In this document: piece by piece, positions 8,718-16,851 of the stretch | Position numbering within the stretch: the stretch's first letter is position 1 | Layout: every line of letters begins with the position of its first letter | Virus record (IMG/VR): IMGVR_UViG_3300042301_005314 | Location: 1-64,000 of that record | Direction: 5' to 3' (one strand) | Origin: a virus | Length of the DNA stretch: 64,000 nt | Position numbers and translations under genes: made by a program | The notes under the pieces: model-generated | What the model was told of the DNA's origin: nothing | Database searches by the model: none | The model's input: only the letters and a program-made list of their open reading frames with translations

Positions 8718-9290
8718 ATGAAACCTATTTGGGAAAAATCAGATGATGAATTCATCAAAAACAATTATACCATTTTGGGCGGAAAACAATGCGCAGAGCG
8801 ATTAGGAAAAACATTATCTGCGGTATATTCTAGGGCGACTTTTTTAAAAATTCAAAAACCTATAATACCAACAAAATCATCACACATACCTAAAAAGATA
8901 ATTGCACAAATAAGAATTCATGCACAAGCTAAAAATAGAGTCTGTTCGATAGACGAAATGGATATTTATAATATTTGGGTAAAGCAAAATAAAAAATGTG
9001 CGTTATCTGGGATGTACGTCCAATTTCACTCTATTCCAAAATTATCCACTGCATCCGTGGATAGAATAGATTCCCGAAAAGATTATACACTTGATAATAT
9101 TCAGATTTTACATAAGGATATAAATTTATCAAAAAGAATATATACTGATGAATATTATATTTATCTATGCAAATTAGTAGCAGAAAATAATAAAAACTCA
9201 AGTCATGTTGACCAAACTGAAACCGTATGGTTGGACGATATAACTAATGATACCATCTATCCAGTTCGTGCGATGAAGCATGAAAAGTAA
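8718..9290 (+). CDS. HNH endonuclease with N-terminal DNA-binding segment
   Basis: Starting at the ATG at 8718 (an upstream in-frame TTG would overlap nrdB) gives 190 residues. The N-terminus WEKSDDEFIKNNYTILGGKQCAERLG... resembles the homeodomain-like segment found in phage HNH proteins. The catalytic part includes CALSGM, ASVDRIDSRKDYTLDNIQILHKDIN. It looks like a free-standing homing endonuclease beside nrdB, a common location for mobile endonucleases. Confidence 0.85.
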   Translation: MKPIWEKSDDEFIKNNYTILGGKQCAERLGKTLSAVYSRATFLKIQKPIIPTKSSHIPKKIIAQIRIHAQAKNRVCSIDEMDIYNIWVKQNKKCALSGMYVQFHSIPKLSTASVDRIDSRKDYTLDNIQILHKDINLSKRIYTDEYYIYLCKLVAENNKNSSHVDQTETVWLDDITNDTIYPVRAMKHEK

Positions 9291-9299
9291 CAATACTGC

Positions 9300-9327
9300 T
9301 TGACAAATCCAGAAAATCCTGTAAAGT
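9300..9327 (+). promoter_or_regulatory. Early-type promoter, leaderless (gene at 9333)
   Basis: Perfect -35 TTGACA (9300-9305), 16-nt spacer, -10 TAAAGT (9322-9327). ATG follows after 5 nt, so transcription should start at or next to the start codon. Confidence 0.7.
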
Positions 9328-9332
9328 GCCTT

Positions 9333-9683
9333 ATGTCCGAACCTGACAACTCAACAGAAGAAATCTCCCAAGAAGAACTTTTTAGCGGAGAAATTGATGC
9401 ACCTGTAGACGAAAACTCAATCCCAGAATATGAACATTATTTCCTTCCTCCAATGGACCGTTTCATTCTTAATAACTTGGCTCCAGTTGGAGTACAAGAA
9501 GTTAAAAAGTTCAAAGAAAAAATGATTGTAAGATCATTGTTCTTGTCCTTTAGTTCTTTGAATTATGGTAATACCTTTCTTCAAAAGACTACTAACAACG
9601 ACAATATGTTTGTTAGAGGAATCCACAAGCATACTATTTATGATTTCGAACTTGCAAAAAGATATGGAAAAGCCAGAAATTAA
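9333..9683 (+). CDS. Hypothetical acidic-N-terminus protein
   Basis: Start set at the ATG at 9333 because the upstream in-frame TTG is part of a -35 box. The 116 residues begin with a very acidic stretch (DNSTEEISQEELFSGEIDAP), followed by a basic half ending KRYGKARN. Not recognised. It lies just upstream of the Pth2 gene, with one base between its stop and the next ATG. Confidence 0.65.
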   Translation: MSEPDNSTEEISQEELFSGEIDAPVDENSIPEYEHYFLPPMDRFILNNLAPVGVQEVKKFKEKMIVRSLFLSFSSLNYGNTFLQKTTNNDNMFVRGIHKHTIYDFELAKRYGKARN

Positions 9684-9684
9684 A

Positions 9685-10080
9685 ATGGTAATAGTGATTC
9701 GGAAAGATTTGAAAATGAGCAAAGGGAAAATCGCATCACAAGCATCCCATGCATGCATGAAAATCTTTTTCGATAATCTTCAACCCGATATGTTTCAAAT
9801 TCCAACAGAAACATGGTATATCAATAATCCAAATCTCAACGGTTGGATCGTTCCTAACAGACCGTATTTTGAAGAATATATAAATGGTTCATTTGTAAAA
9901 ATTGTTGTAGGTGTAAATTCTTTAGAAGAACTACAATCAATTTATGAGAAAGCAACTCAAAAGAAAATTCATGCAAGTCTGATAAAAGATTCCACCCTTC
10001 AAGATTATACTGCTGTAGCCATTGGACCATGGAGAAACAGTGTAATTGATGAAATAACACGCCATTTACCTTTACTTTAA
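9685..10080 (+). CDS. Peptidyl-tRNA hydrolase, Pth2 type
   Basis: The N-terminus MVIVIRKDLKMSKGKIASQASHACM is the Pth2 signature (DLKMSKGK-x2-Q-x2-HA), with a later SLEELQSIYEKA helix and TAVAIGPWRNSVIDEIT core. Pth2 releases peptides from peptidyl-tRNA that drops off ribosomes. Pth2 is the archaeal/eukaryotic class; most bacteria rely on the unrelated Pth1, so a phage copy is notable. ATG at 9685 is preferred; 9664 is an alternative that overlaps the previous gene by 20 nt. dUTPase follows after 4 nt. Confidence 0.85.
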   Translation: MVIVIRKDLKMSKGKIASQASHACMKIFFDNLQPDMFQIPTETWYINNPNLNGWIVPNRPYFEEYINGSFVKIVVGVNSLEELQSIYEKATQKKIHASLIKDSTLQDYTAVAIGPWRNSVIDEITRHLPLL

Positions 10081-10084
10081 AAAT

Positions 10085-10594
10085 ATGCATACAATATTTT
10101 CTTTTAACTCATCACATCCTCAGTCAACTAGTCTTATGTCTTTAAGCGGATCTTATGTTGTTCCAAGTATTCTAAAAATTAAACTTTTGGAAGATTCTGC
10201 TAAAATGCCTACAAGGGCACACTCTACGGATCTTGGTTATGATCTTTATGCACTAGAAACCATGTATATTCCTTTTGGAAAACCTGTAAAAATTCGAACA
10301 GGAATTGCAGTAGAATTTCCTAAAGGATATGGTGCATTTATTAAAGACCGAAGCAGTATGGCAAGTAAAGGATTAGCTACTATTGGTGGAGTTATTGACG
10401 AAACTTATACAGGCGAAATTAGTGTTATTATGCTCAATTTGAATTTTTCATTTTTTAAGAAAAAGATAATTCATAAAGGAGATAAAATTGCTCAATTAGT
10501 TCCAATTCAAACCGTTAATTGGGATATAGAAGTTGTAGAAGAATTGTCTGTTGGTGAACGAGGAAACAAAGGATTTGGCAGTTCTGGAAAATAA
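10085..10594 (+). CDS. dut: dUTP diphosphatase
   Basis: All five trimeric dUTPase motifs are present in order: AHSTDLGYDLYA (I), DRSSMA (II), GVIDETYTGEI with the catalytic Asp (III), GDKIAQLVPI (IV) and RGNKGFGSSG (V). It hydrolyses dUTP to dUMP, keeping uracil out of DNA and feeding thymidylate synthesis (ThyX is encoded at 37362-38147). The 169 residues include an N-terminal extension of about 25 residues; an internal Met (MSLSG) is an alternative start. Confidence 0.96.
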   Translation: MHTIFSFNSSHPQSTSLMSLSGSYVVPSILKIKLLEDSAKMPTRAHSTDLGYDLYALETMYIPFGKPVKIRTGIAVEFPKGYGAFIKDRSSMASKGLATIGGVIDETYTGEISVIMLNLNFSFFKKKIIHKGDKIAQLVPIQTVNWDIEVVEELSVGERGNKGFGSSGK

Positions 10595-10601
10595 TAAAAT
10601 A

Positions 10602-10934
10602 ATGAAAAAAGAAAAATATTTTATCGGAATTGACTCAAATGATGTAATTTGGGGAATTGGTCCTAGTCGGGAACTTGCATTAGAAGAGGTTCGCATTAAT
10701 TTAAGCGGTTGTGCGGAAAAGTACCTTCCTGAAAAAGATCAATATATTATTTTGGAATGTACAAAAGAAATGTATATTGATATTTTTGGTAGCGGGTATT
10801 GTCATGGAGACGATGAACCTTATTGGAAATATAGTGAAAAACGAAAAATTGCATATTTTCCAAGAAAACGTAAACGAAAAAACGTTTTCAAATTATTGAA
10901 GAGAAATCGAAAAACCTATTCAGGAAAAGATTAA
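10602..10934 (+). CDS. Hypothetical protein with basic C-terminus
   Basis: The 110 residues start at ATG 10602 (MKKEKYFIGIDSNDVIWGIG). The N-terminal 80 residues form a small mixed domain. The C-terminus (PRKRKRKNVFKLLKRNRKTYSGKD) is strongly basic and may bind nucleic acid. It follows dut by 7 nt. Its stop codon lies just before the long hairpin at 10936, which likely ends this operon. Confidence 0.65.
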   Translation: MKKEKYFIGIDSNDVIWGIGPSRELALEEVRINLSGCAEKYLPEKDQYIILECTKEMYIDIFGSGYCHGDDEPYWKYSEKRKIAYFPRKRKRKNVFKLLKRNRKTYSGKD

Positions 10935-10935
10935 T

Positions 10936-10982
10936 AAAAATAATCCGCCATAATAAATAAAATATTATGGCGGATTATTTTT
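10936..10982 (+). terminator. 20-bp perfect hairpin overlapping the subtilase start codon
   Basis: Arms 10936-10955 and 10963-10982 are perfectly complementary over 20 bp with a 7-nt loop. The hairpin has A-tract and T-tract flanks like a bidirectional intrinsic terminator. The 3' arm contains the ATG at 10967. The late-promoter-like TAATAAATA (10951-10959) straddles the 5' arm and loop. Confidence 0.8.
10951..10959 (+). promoter_or_regulatory. Candidate T4-type late promoter (subtilase gene)
   Basis: TAATAAATA ends 7 nt before the ATG at 10967 and shares ATAAATA with elements before the tail-tube, tail-fibre and giant tail genes. T4 late promoters are TATAAATA at about -10. Assignment is by similarity. 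Confidence 0.45.
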
Positions 10983-11959
10983 TACCTGATTTTAAAGTAC
11001 ATGATGTAGGAAGTATTTCTTCTCTTTCTCAGATTTATCCTCAAAACGTCAGGGATTTAAACGTTCCTAAAGTATGGACAAAAACAAAAGGAAAAGGAGT
11101 AACTGTTGCAGTATTAGACACTGGTTGTCCGAAAAATCATCCTGATTTAAAAGATAATGTAGATATTTCTGCATCCCGTTCTTTTATTAACAATGAGGAT
11201 ATATACGATTTATTTGTTGGACATGGAAGTCATGTAAGCGGAACGATTGGGGCAGTTGACAATGCAGAAGGAATTGTAGGAATTGCGCCAGAAGTCCGAG
11301 TAGTATGTATAAAAGTATTGGATAAAAACGGTTCTGGAGGAAATGAAAGTTTAATTCGTGGATTATTATATTGTTTAAAAGATTTAAAACCTGATGTTAT
11401 TAACATGAGTTTAGGTAGTCCGTATCCAATGCCTGATGTAGAAAATATTTTAAAGGAATTACATAAGCAAAATATTCCAGTGGTGTGTAGTGCAGGTAAT
11501 AACGGTCAGGAAAATGTTTTATATCCTGCAAAATATGATGATGTTATTGCAGTTGGAAGTTATACAAGTCCCGACTTAAAAGATCGCAGCCAATTTTCTT
11601 CTTACGGTGCAGAATTAGATTTAATGGCACCCGGAGACGAAATATTAAGCACATATATAAATGGTGGTTATGCAGTTATGAGCGGAACAAGTATGGCAGC
11701 ACCTGCGGTAACTGGTGTAATTGCATTATTAATTGCATATCATAAACAAAATAATAGAACTTTAACAGTTAATCAAATTAAAAAATTAATGTATGCAAGT
11801 TGTATTGACCTTGGTGAAGTCGGATTTGATAAACAGCATGGTTGGGGTGTAGTAAATCCTGAAACATTATTCAACGCAGAAGTTCAAGGAATAAAGATAA
11901 AGAAAAAAGTAAGTTTTTTACAAAAATTAAAAGATTTTTTCAAAAATCTTTTTAAGTAA
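10967..11959 (+). CDS. Subtilisin-like serine protease (S8)
   Basis: The 330 residues carry the S8 triad: D51 in AVLDTGCPKNHPDL, H86 in GHGSHVSGTIG, Ser at about residue 241 in SGTSMAAPAVTG, and the oxyanion Asn in SAGNNGQ. No signal peptide is evident, and the propeptide is short or absent. The basic C-terminus (KIKKKVSFLQKLKDFFKNLFK) could be an amphipathic membrane-binding helix. It may mature virion proteins or act in the host cell; which is not shown. A membrane-protein gene follows after 4 nt. Confidence 0.93.
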   Translation: MADYFLPDFKVHDVGSISSLSQIYPQNVRDLNVPKVWTKTKGKGVTVAVLDTGCPKNHPDLKDNVDISASRSFINNEDIYDLFVGHGSHVSGTIGAVDNAEGIVGIAPEVRVVCIKVLDKNGSGGNESLIRGLLYCLKDLKPDVINMSLGSPYPMPDVENILKELHKQNIPVVCSAGNNGQENVLYPAKYDDVIAVGSYTSPDLKDRSQFSSYGAELDLMAPGDEILSTYINGGYAVMSGTSMAAPAVTGVIALLIAYHKQNNRTLTVNQIKKLMYASCIDLGEVGFDKQHGWGVVNPETLFNAEVQGIKIKKKVSFLQKLKDFFKNLFK

Positions 11960-11963
11960 ATGA

Positions 11964-12263
11964 ATGGAAACATTCGTTTGGTTATTAGCATGTGCAGGTC
12001 TAACATTTATAATTGTTCATGCAACAATTATGGATAAATTGAAAATTCGTCCTTTTTTACAAAAATTCAGTTTTACAAGAGACTTGATAAAATGTGCATT
12101 GTGCACCGGAGTTTATGTTAGCGCATTATTTTCTTTGATTTATCAACCAATAGAAGCGGTACCTCTTTTTATTTTCGGAGGTGCCGCATTTTCTTTTTTA
12201 TATGAAAGAGTTGTAATTTTATTAGATGAATTAATTTTAAAAATTAGCAAAAAAACTCATTAA
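11964..12263 (+). CDS. Membrane protein with CxxC motif (DUF1360-like)
   Basis: The 99 residues have about three hydrophobic segments (FVWLLACAGLTFIIVHATI, CTGVYVSALFSLIYQPI, VPLFIFGGAAFSFLYERVVILL) and a CALCTG motif between the first two, as in the DUF1360 family. It directly follows the protease gene, so the two may act together at the membrane. Its 3' end overlaps the convergent gene at 12260 by 4 nt. Function unknown. Confidence 0.65.
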   Translation: METFVWLLACAGLTFIIVHATIMDKLKIRPFLQKFSFTRDLIKCALCTGVYVSALFSLIYQPIEAVPLFIFGGAAFSFLYERVVILLDELILKISKKTH

Positions 12264-12541
12264 CCATATTCAGATTGAACGTATTTAGCTAGTGCAAATT
12301 GTGAAAATTCTTTAAACATCCATTTTCGGGAATTTTCAGGAATACGTTTTTCATTTGCATATATTTCAAATGCTTTAAATTTTGCTTGTTCTGGTGAATA
12401 TGCAATTACGGTTTCTGTCCAACCAGTTTTATATACTTTATGTATTTTTCTATTAAATTTATCGCTTTTGTTTTTTACAACGTATTTTAAAAGAATTTCT
12501 TTATTTTCTAATATAGAATTTATGAAATCGTCGAACAACAT
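12260..12541 (-). CDS. Hypothetical protein with capsid-targeting-like N-terminus
   Basis: The 93 residues begin MLFDDFINSILE, matching the pattern M-x-F-x-[DE]-[LF]...E shared with the proteins at 56853, 57389 and 62709. This resembles T4 capsid-targeting peptides cut after an [LI]-x-E site. The rest is a basic domain (KFNRKIHKVYKTGWTETVIAYSPEQAKFKAFEIY). It is downstream of the minus-strand tail-fibre block. Its role is unknown; packaging in the head is inferred. Confidence 0.65.
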   Translation of the reverse strand: MLFDDFINSILENKEILLKYVVKNKSDKFNRKIHKVYKTGWTETVIAYSPEQAKFKAFEIYANEKRIPENSRKWMFKEFSQFALAKYVQSEYG

Positions 12542-12543
12542 AA

Positions 12544-12894
12544 TTATTCGGGGGCAGGTTCTTCTACGATAGGATCTGGTTCGCTTATAATCGGAGTGTT
12601 TCTAGCAGCAATCCAATCTTGTAATGGAGCAACTGAATCAATAACGGCTTGAAATGCGGCAGCAACTGCTGGAACTTGTTGAACTGCTAAGAATAATTCA
12701 TCAGTTCTAACAGTTTGAAGAAGACTCAAATCTGCTAATTCTCCTGTACTTGAACTCATTGGTAAACAAGCTATTTGCACTGTTCCTTTGCTAATCGTCG
12801 GACATTGAATTACAAGATTGTAAATCCACAAAATATCAAAAACTTTTTGTGAAACTGGTGGGGTTTGTATAATTTCTTTAATTGGTATTGGCAT
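12544..12894 (-). CDS. Hypothetical tail-fibre-associated protein
   Basis: The 116 residues are helical and rich in Ala/Val/Gln (QQVPAVAAAFQAVIDSVAPLQDWIA), ending in an acidic Pro-rich tail (SEPDPIVEEPAPE). It is embedded in the minus-strand fibre operon, 2 nt upstream of the 12260-12541 gene and 14 nt downstream of the LamG-like gene. A fibre chaperone or small structural role is plausible from context only. Confidence 0.6.
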   Translation of the reverse strand: MPIPIKEIIQTPPVSQKVFDILWIYNLVIQCPTISKGTVQIACLPMSSSTGELADLSLLQTVRTDELFLAVQQVPAVAAAFQAVIDSVAPLQDWIAARNTPIISEPDPIVEEPAPE

Positions 12895-12908
12895 ATCTTT
12901 TATTTACT

Positions 12909-13559
12909 TTAACCGGGCATTATTATTCTAGGATGTGTTGCAACAGTTGGATTATTAATTGCTGTATTAATAGAACCACGTTCTAAATCATTTATATTTC
13001 TTAATAATGGAACATATGAAACAAGGTTCATTGGTCTAATTAATGCTGGAGAGAAATTTTTTGATAATGATAAAATTTCTTCCGATGATAAATCGCTATT
13101 CCAAATACCTACTTCTGCTAATTGTCCATTTACTAATGCATAATTTGGGGAAGCAGAAAAAATAGTTCCAATATTATAAGTATTCACGGTTGTGGTTGTT
13201 TGAACTTGTGTATTCGTGCTCCTTAACACTCCATTAACATATATGGAACGAGATGATAATGATGAAAAAACCCCTGCAATATGATGCCATGTTCCTGTCG
13301 AAAGTGTAGGGGCATAATATGCCCCTACTTCTGCACCTGTATTTGATCTATGCCAAGCTCTTACGCCAAAACCTGTTGCATATTGAATTGCTATTGCTCC
13401 TGATCCTGTTGAATGACTTAATCCTATTATCGCTGGACCTCCATCTGGAGTACCGTTAAGGTTAATCCAACCCGCCATAGTACAAGGAAACATATTTGCT
13501 CCAAGTGGATAAGTGCTAGATATATATTGTGTGGATGCTTTGACAAAATTATATGCCAT
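12909..13559 (-). CDS. LamG/concanavalin-like adhesion protein
   Basis: The 216 residues carry a laminin-G-3/ConA-like jelly-roll fold: FVKASTQYIS at the start, TMAGWINLNG, STGTWHHIAGVFSSLSSRSIYVNGVLRSTNT and LAEVGIWNSDLSSEEILSLSKNFSP. The W-H-H-x-A-G-V and Y-V-N-G motifs are diagnostic. Such domains bind glycans and are common in phage tail adhesins. It is within the fibre operon, so receptor or surface-polysaccharide binding is likely. Confidence 0.85.
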   Translation of the reverse strand: MAYNFVKASTQYISSTYPLGANMFPCTMAGWINLNGTPDGGPAIIGLSHSTGSGAIAIQYATGFGVRAWHRSNTGAEVGAYYAPTLSTGTWHHIAGVFSSLSSRSIYVNGVLRSTNTQVQTTTTVNTYNIGTIFSASPNYALVNGQLAEVGIWNSDLSSEEILSLSKNFSPALIRPMNLVSYVPLLRNINDLERGSINTAINNPTVATHPRIIMPG

Positions 13560-13562
13560 ATT

Positions 13563-15110
13563 TTAATTGATTGTTCTCAATTCAACACTAACTAATTGTG
13601 CAGTGTCTGTGGTCATTGTATCATTTGCATTAATACTATCACGGAATATTCTTAATGCATAAATATCTCCTTCGGTTAATGAATCAGTTGATGTTAATGT
13701 GATATCTCCATTCATTAATGATAATCCCGCAGTTCCTGTAATTGGAACATCAACTGATGCAGATGTTGCATAACTTAATGAAGAAACTTTCTTAATTTGT
13801 GCTCCCCAACGGCAACTGCTTGTTGTTGCCGTTCTTGTAGAAAATCGAATTTTAACCAATAATCCATCATTCATAATTGTTCCTTCAGGAATTGTTCCTA
13901 CAAATCGTGCTTCTCTATTAGGAGCAAGAGGAGGAAAATTCAATACAGCAATATTATCAATATTTCTTGTATCAAGTGTTGCAAAATTTGCGGAAACTGG
14001 TTGATTTTCCGTTGCAATAAATGTTTCAATTGTTCTAGTGGAATTTATATTATTCCAACGAGCATTAGATGCATCATAAAAACGTAATCTATTAACAGTG
14101 CTATTAAAATAAACATCTCCTGTTTCTGGAGAAGATGGAGCTGCCGCTATTGGAGAAAATAATATTGATCCCGATGATTTTATTCGTAAAACTTCATCTA
14201 ATGAGTTTAAGGTAGATGAGGGCGTAACACTAGGCTTTGTTGTACGAAATCTTATATCTCCTCCATTTGCAGTTCCAGTACTTCTTGATCCATCTATAGT
14301 GAATAATGCACCTGCGGCATTCGCACTGCCTGTAACAGACTGTAATGATAACGTTTGCGGAATTGGAGACGCGGCATCTCCTCCTCCTAATAATAAATTT
14401 CCAGCACTTCTTCTTGCTAAAATTAAATCATTAGGTTGAGAAACATCCCCACCTGCTGTCCATGAAAATAATCCAGTAGAAATTATTTTCACTCCTCCAC
14501 TGACTCGTATATTTCCAGCGTTAAAGTCAGTGTTAGTTGCCGTGAAAGCCAAAATAGGATTTGAACCTCCGGGAGTAATACTGTATGTCATGAATTTAGT
14601 GTTTGTCGGTGCTGTCTCTCGTATTGCCTCTAATACAAAAGTACCTCCACCGTCACCTATCAGAGATGCTTCAACAAATGCACGAAATTGCATAGTATAT
14701 GAACGTGATAGATTATTGGACCAAGATTGCCCTTCCCATGTCAGTGCAGGACTATTTTGTTTTCTGGTAGAAGTTGCGGGATTAGTATTGCGGATTCTCA
14801 AACGTGACAATGTACTTGTTCCAGATAATGCACTAACCGTTTCGGTAGACCCTAGTATAATTTCATTTCCTAATACGGATGTACCTGATACTGCTCCGAA
14901 TGATAGGTTATTTCTAAATTGAATTTCTGTTCCAGTTCCTGCTGCTCGCCAATTTCCACTATTTGAATTTACAGTAGTATTAAAGAAATTCCCAAGTGAT
15001 GATACTGCAATTTTTTTCGTTGTATCATTTGCTACATCAACAATTGGAAAAACATCATTAACAGATGGTGTTACTAAGCTAGTTAAATCTGTGATTTTGG
15101 AATCAGGCAT
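13563..15110 (-). CDS. Tail fibre protein
   Basis: The 515 residues start MPDSKITDLTSLVTPSVNDVFPIVDVANDTTKKIAVSSLG, the conserved attachment segment of many phage fibres. A Ser/Thr/Gly-rich beta body follows with repeated short strands, including the trimer-associated GDVYFNSTVNRLRFYDASNARWNNI unit. A C-terminal domain of ~140 residues may be the receptor-binding tip. A late-type ATAAATA promoter precedes it. Confidence 0.88.
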   Translation of the reverse strand: MPDSKITDLTSLVTPSVNDVFPIVDVANDTTKKIAVSSLGNFFNTTVNSNSGNWRAAGTGTEIQFRNNLSFGAVSGTSVLGNEIILGSTETVSALSGTSTLSRLRIRNTNPATSTRKQNSPALTWEGQSWSNNLSRSYTMQFRAFVEASLIGDGGGTFVLEAIRETAPTNTKFMTYSITPGGSNPILAFTATNTDFNAGNIRVSGGVKIISTGLFSWTAGGDVSQPNDLILARRSAGNLLLGGGDAASPIPQTLSLQSVTGSANAAGALFTIDGSRSTGTANGGDIRFRTTKPSVTPSSTLNSLDEVLRIKSSGSILFSPIAAAPSSPETGDVYFNSTVNRLRFYDASNARWNNINSTRTIETFIATENQPVSANFATLDTRNIDNIAVLNFPPLAPNREARFVGTIPEGTIMNDGLLVKIRFSTRTATTSSCRWGAQIKKVSSLSYATSASVDVPITGTAGLSLMNGDITLTSTDSLTEGDIYALRIFRDSINANDTMTTDTAQLVSVELRTIN

Positions 15111-15116
15111 ACTAAT

Positions 15117-15125
15117 TATTTATTA
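15117..15125 (-). promoter_or_regulatory. Candidate late promoter for the tail-fibre gene
   Basis: On the minus strand TAATAAATA lies 6 nt before the ATG at 15110, matching the motif before other structural genes. Confidence 0.45.
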
Positions 15126-15140
15126 CAATGAGATTGTTTT

Positions 15141-15314
15141 TCAATTCTGATTTAATAATAATTTACCACCATCTTGTTGTAAAAGAAAACTTCCATCTTG
15201 TTTTAATAAAGCAGATGTTAGCACCGGAGTTGGAGGCGTTATTCCACTTCCTCCTTTTCCTAAGAGATTTCGATTCCAATGTTTGAATATTCTTGGTGCT
15301 GATATTCTTCTCAT
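15141..15314 (-). CDS. Small tail-associated protein with repeated LLxQDGG motif
   Basis: The 57 residues begin MRRISAPRIFKHWNRNLLG and end with a tandem LLKQDGSFLLQQDGGKLLLNQN motif. Short repeats of this kind are common in small proteins of phage tail and fibre clusters. The frame is open between ATG (15314) and TGA (15141). It sits 6 nt after the upstream gene. Confidence 0.7.
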   Translation of the reverse strand: MRRISAPRIFKHWNRNLLGKGGSGITPPTPVLTSALLKQDGSFLLQQDGGKLLLNQN

Positions 15315-15320
15315 AAAATA

Positions 15321-15686
15321 TTAAACGCAGAATAATTCTTCAGGAATGAATTTTTTATACATAAATGCAATTCCAACACCACTCGTAACCGTAAAACTCG
15401 TTAATGGCGCAATCCATGAATATCCAGCAGGATATGCTCTGTTAGCAAAATTACTATTTGTTGCAGAATATATAAGAGTGTTTGTATCATTAGTATTACG
15501 AAAACCAACACTAGCAAGAATTGAGTCAGTTAAAAAATCTATTGTATAAAATACATAACCTGCTGGGGCAGTATATGTTCCTGCGGTTGAAAAATAAATT
15601 TGACCGTGTCCTCCTGTTGCTAATTCCCAAGAAAAAAGGGCACGACGGTCATTAAACAAGGTACTTGTACTTGGTTGTAGATTCAT
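15321..15686 (-). CDS. Small beta-rich structural protein
   Basis: The 121 residues are rich in Thr/Ser/Gly/Ala and aromatics (GTYTAPAGYVFYTIDFLTDS, YPAGYSWIAPLTSFTVTSGVGIAFMYKK), compatible with a beta-sandwich decoration or fibre domain. It is the most upstream member of the minus-strand fibre run and lies just downstream of a terminator. No family was assigned. Confidence 0.65.
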   Translation of the reverse strand: MNLQPSTSTLFNDRRALFSWELATGGHGQIYFSTAGTYTAPAGYVFYTIDFLTDSILASVGFRNTNDTNTLIYSATNSNFANRAYPAGYSWIAPLTSFTVTSGVGIAFMYKKFIPEELFCV

Positions 15687-15713
15687 ATCTTTACTTATCT
15701 ATATAATAAAAAA

Positions 15714-15737
15714 AGGCATTCGGTTAAGAATGCCTTT
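15714..15737. terminator. Bidirectional intrinsic terminator
   Basis: GGCATTC/GAATGCC stem with GGTTAA-type loop, A-run on one side and TTTTT on the other. It separates the small gene at 15745-15879 from the downstream fibre operon. Confidence 0.8.
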
Positions 15738-15744
15738 TTAAAAG

Positions 15745-15879
15745 TTATTTATTAATTATAGTATGATGAATTTTATTAGGTGGTTCTCTGGATTTTAGAG
15801 GTTCATTCTTTTTAGAATTTTTACCAGAACAAATCTTTTTTTGTTCTTCTTCTAATTTTAGCATGAGAAATACATTCAT
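15745..15879 (-). CDS. Small basic protein
   Basis: A 44-residue open frame, MNVFLMLKLEEEQKKICSG... ending HHTIINK, highly charged and Lys-rich. It lies immediately upstream of a terminator and 25 nt after the clamp-loader stop. GATAAATA sits about 10 nt before ATG, like the late motif. Not recognised. Confidence 0.5.
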   Translation of the reverse strand: MNVFLMLKLEEEQKKICSGKNSKKNEPLKSREPPNKIHHTIINK

Positions 15880-15904
15880 AGTATCCACTATTTATCATTC
15901 AATC

Positions 15905-16810
15905 TTATTTTTTAGCGTTTAAATTGAACAATAATGCACAAAAATTAATTTCCTGATCAAGAACGAATACATGACGATACAAATATTCACTGATAATCAA
16001 GCACTTGTGCACATCTCTTTCATTCGAATAGAGATTAAATAAGCCCTTCATCAAAAAGTGATAATCATTTCCAAAACCATCTGCATGATCAACTAATTTT
16101 TGACGAATAATAAAAACACTTTCATTTGCATCAATATCTTTTTTAAGACTAGAAACAAAATCATTTTTATCATCACTCTTATAAATGAATTTTCCACTAT
16201 AACAGCATTTTTGTAATTCATTAATTGTTTTACGAATATCGGGAAAATATTGTTTTACTAGTGTTCGTAGATTACTGACTTGATCTTTTTCAACAACTAC
16301 TTTTTCCGCTTTAACAATTTCGACAACTCTTTGAATCAATTGTTTTTCACTGCAACAAAAATTAAATTCTTGACAACGTGAGCGAATTGCTTCAATAAGT
16401 TTATTCTTATAGTTTGCCGTAAGAATAAACTTACAGGTATCAAGATATTCCTCCATCACGCTTCGCAATGCTTGCTGTGCGATTAGTGAAATTCCGTCTG
16501 CTTCATCCAAGATAATGATTTTTTGTTTACCGTCAATGCTACTAACTGAAATAAAATCTGAAATCAAGTTTCTCACAGTTTCGATATTTCCTTGTTCACT
16601 TGCATTAATATACAAATATGCATTTGGCGAAAACTTTTTTGCAAGAATTTTGGCAATTGTACTTTTGCCAATTCCGGGAGAACCGATAAACAAAAGATTA
16701 TTAGGAATATCAGTTAATTCAGAAAAAAACTTTTTATCATCATCACTGAGAATTGCATTCTCGATATTTTGCGGGCGATATTTTTCGGTCCATACTTGTT
16801 GCAGAGTCAT
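15905..16810 (-). CDS. Sliding-clamp loader large subunit (T4 gp44-like AAA+)
   Basis: The 301 residues begin VWTEKYRPQNIENAI, the RFC-box start. Walker A is GSPGIGKST (~residues 42-50) and Walker B ILDEADGIS. The SRC-type arginine-finger motif RSRCQEF is present, with a C-terminal collar domain. It loads the replication clamp; in T4 the clamp also activates late transcription, so this could link replication to the late-type promoters here. The small subunit (gp62-like) was not recognised. Confidence 0.93.
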   Translation of the reverse strand: MTLQQVWTEKYRPQNIENAILSDDDKKFFSELTDIPNNLLFIGSPGIGKSTIAKILAKKFSPNAYLYINASEQGNIETVRNLISDFISVSSIDGKQKIIILDEADGISLIAQQALRSVMEEYLDTCKFILTANYKNKLIEAIRSRCQEFNFCCSEKQLIQRVVEIVKAEKVVVEKDQVSNLRTLVKQYFPDIRKTINELQKCCYSGKFIYKSDDKNDFVSSLKKDIDANESVFIIRQKLVDHADGFGNDYHFLMKGLFNLYSNERDVHKCLIISEYLYRHVFVLDQEINFCALLFNLNAKK

Positions 16811-16815
16811 AGGAT

Positions 16816-16843
16816 ATTTTAGCAGAAGATATAGTTTTGTAAA
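16816..16843 (-). promoter_or_regulatory. Early-type leaderless promoter of the clamp loader
   Basis: Minus strand -35 TTTACA (16838-16843), 16-nt spacer, -10 TAAAAT (16816-16821). ATG (16810) begins 5 nt later. Confidence 0.65.
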
Positions 16844-16851
16844 GAAGTATT

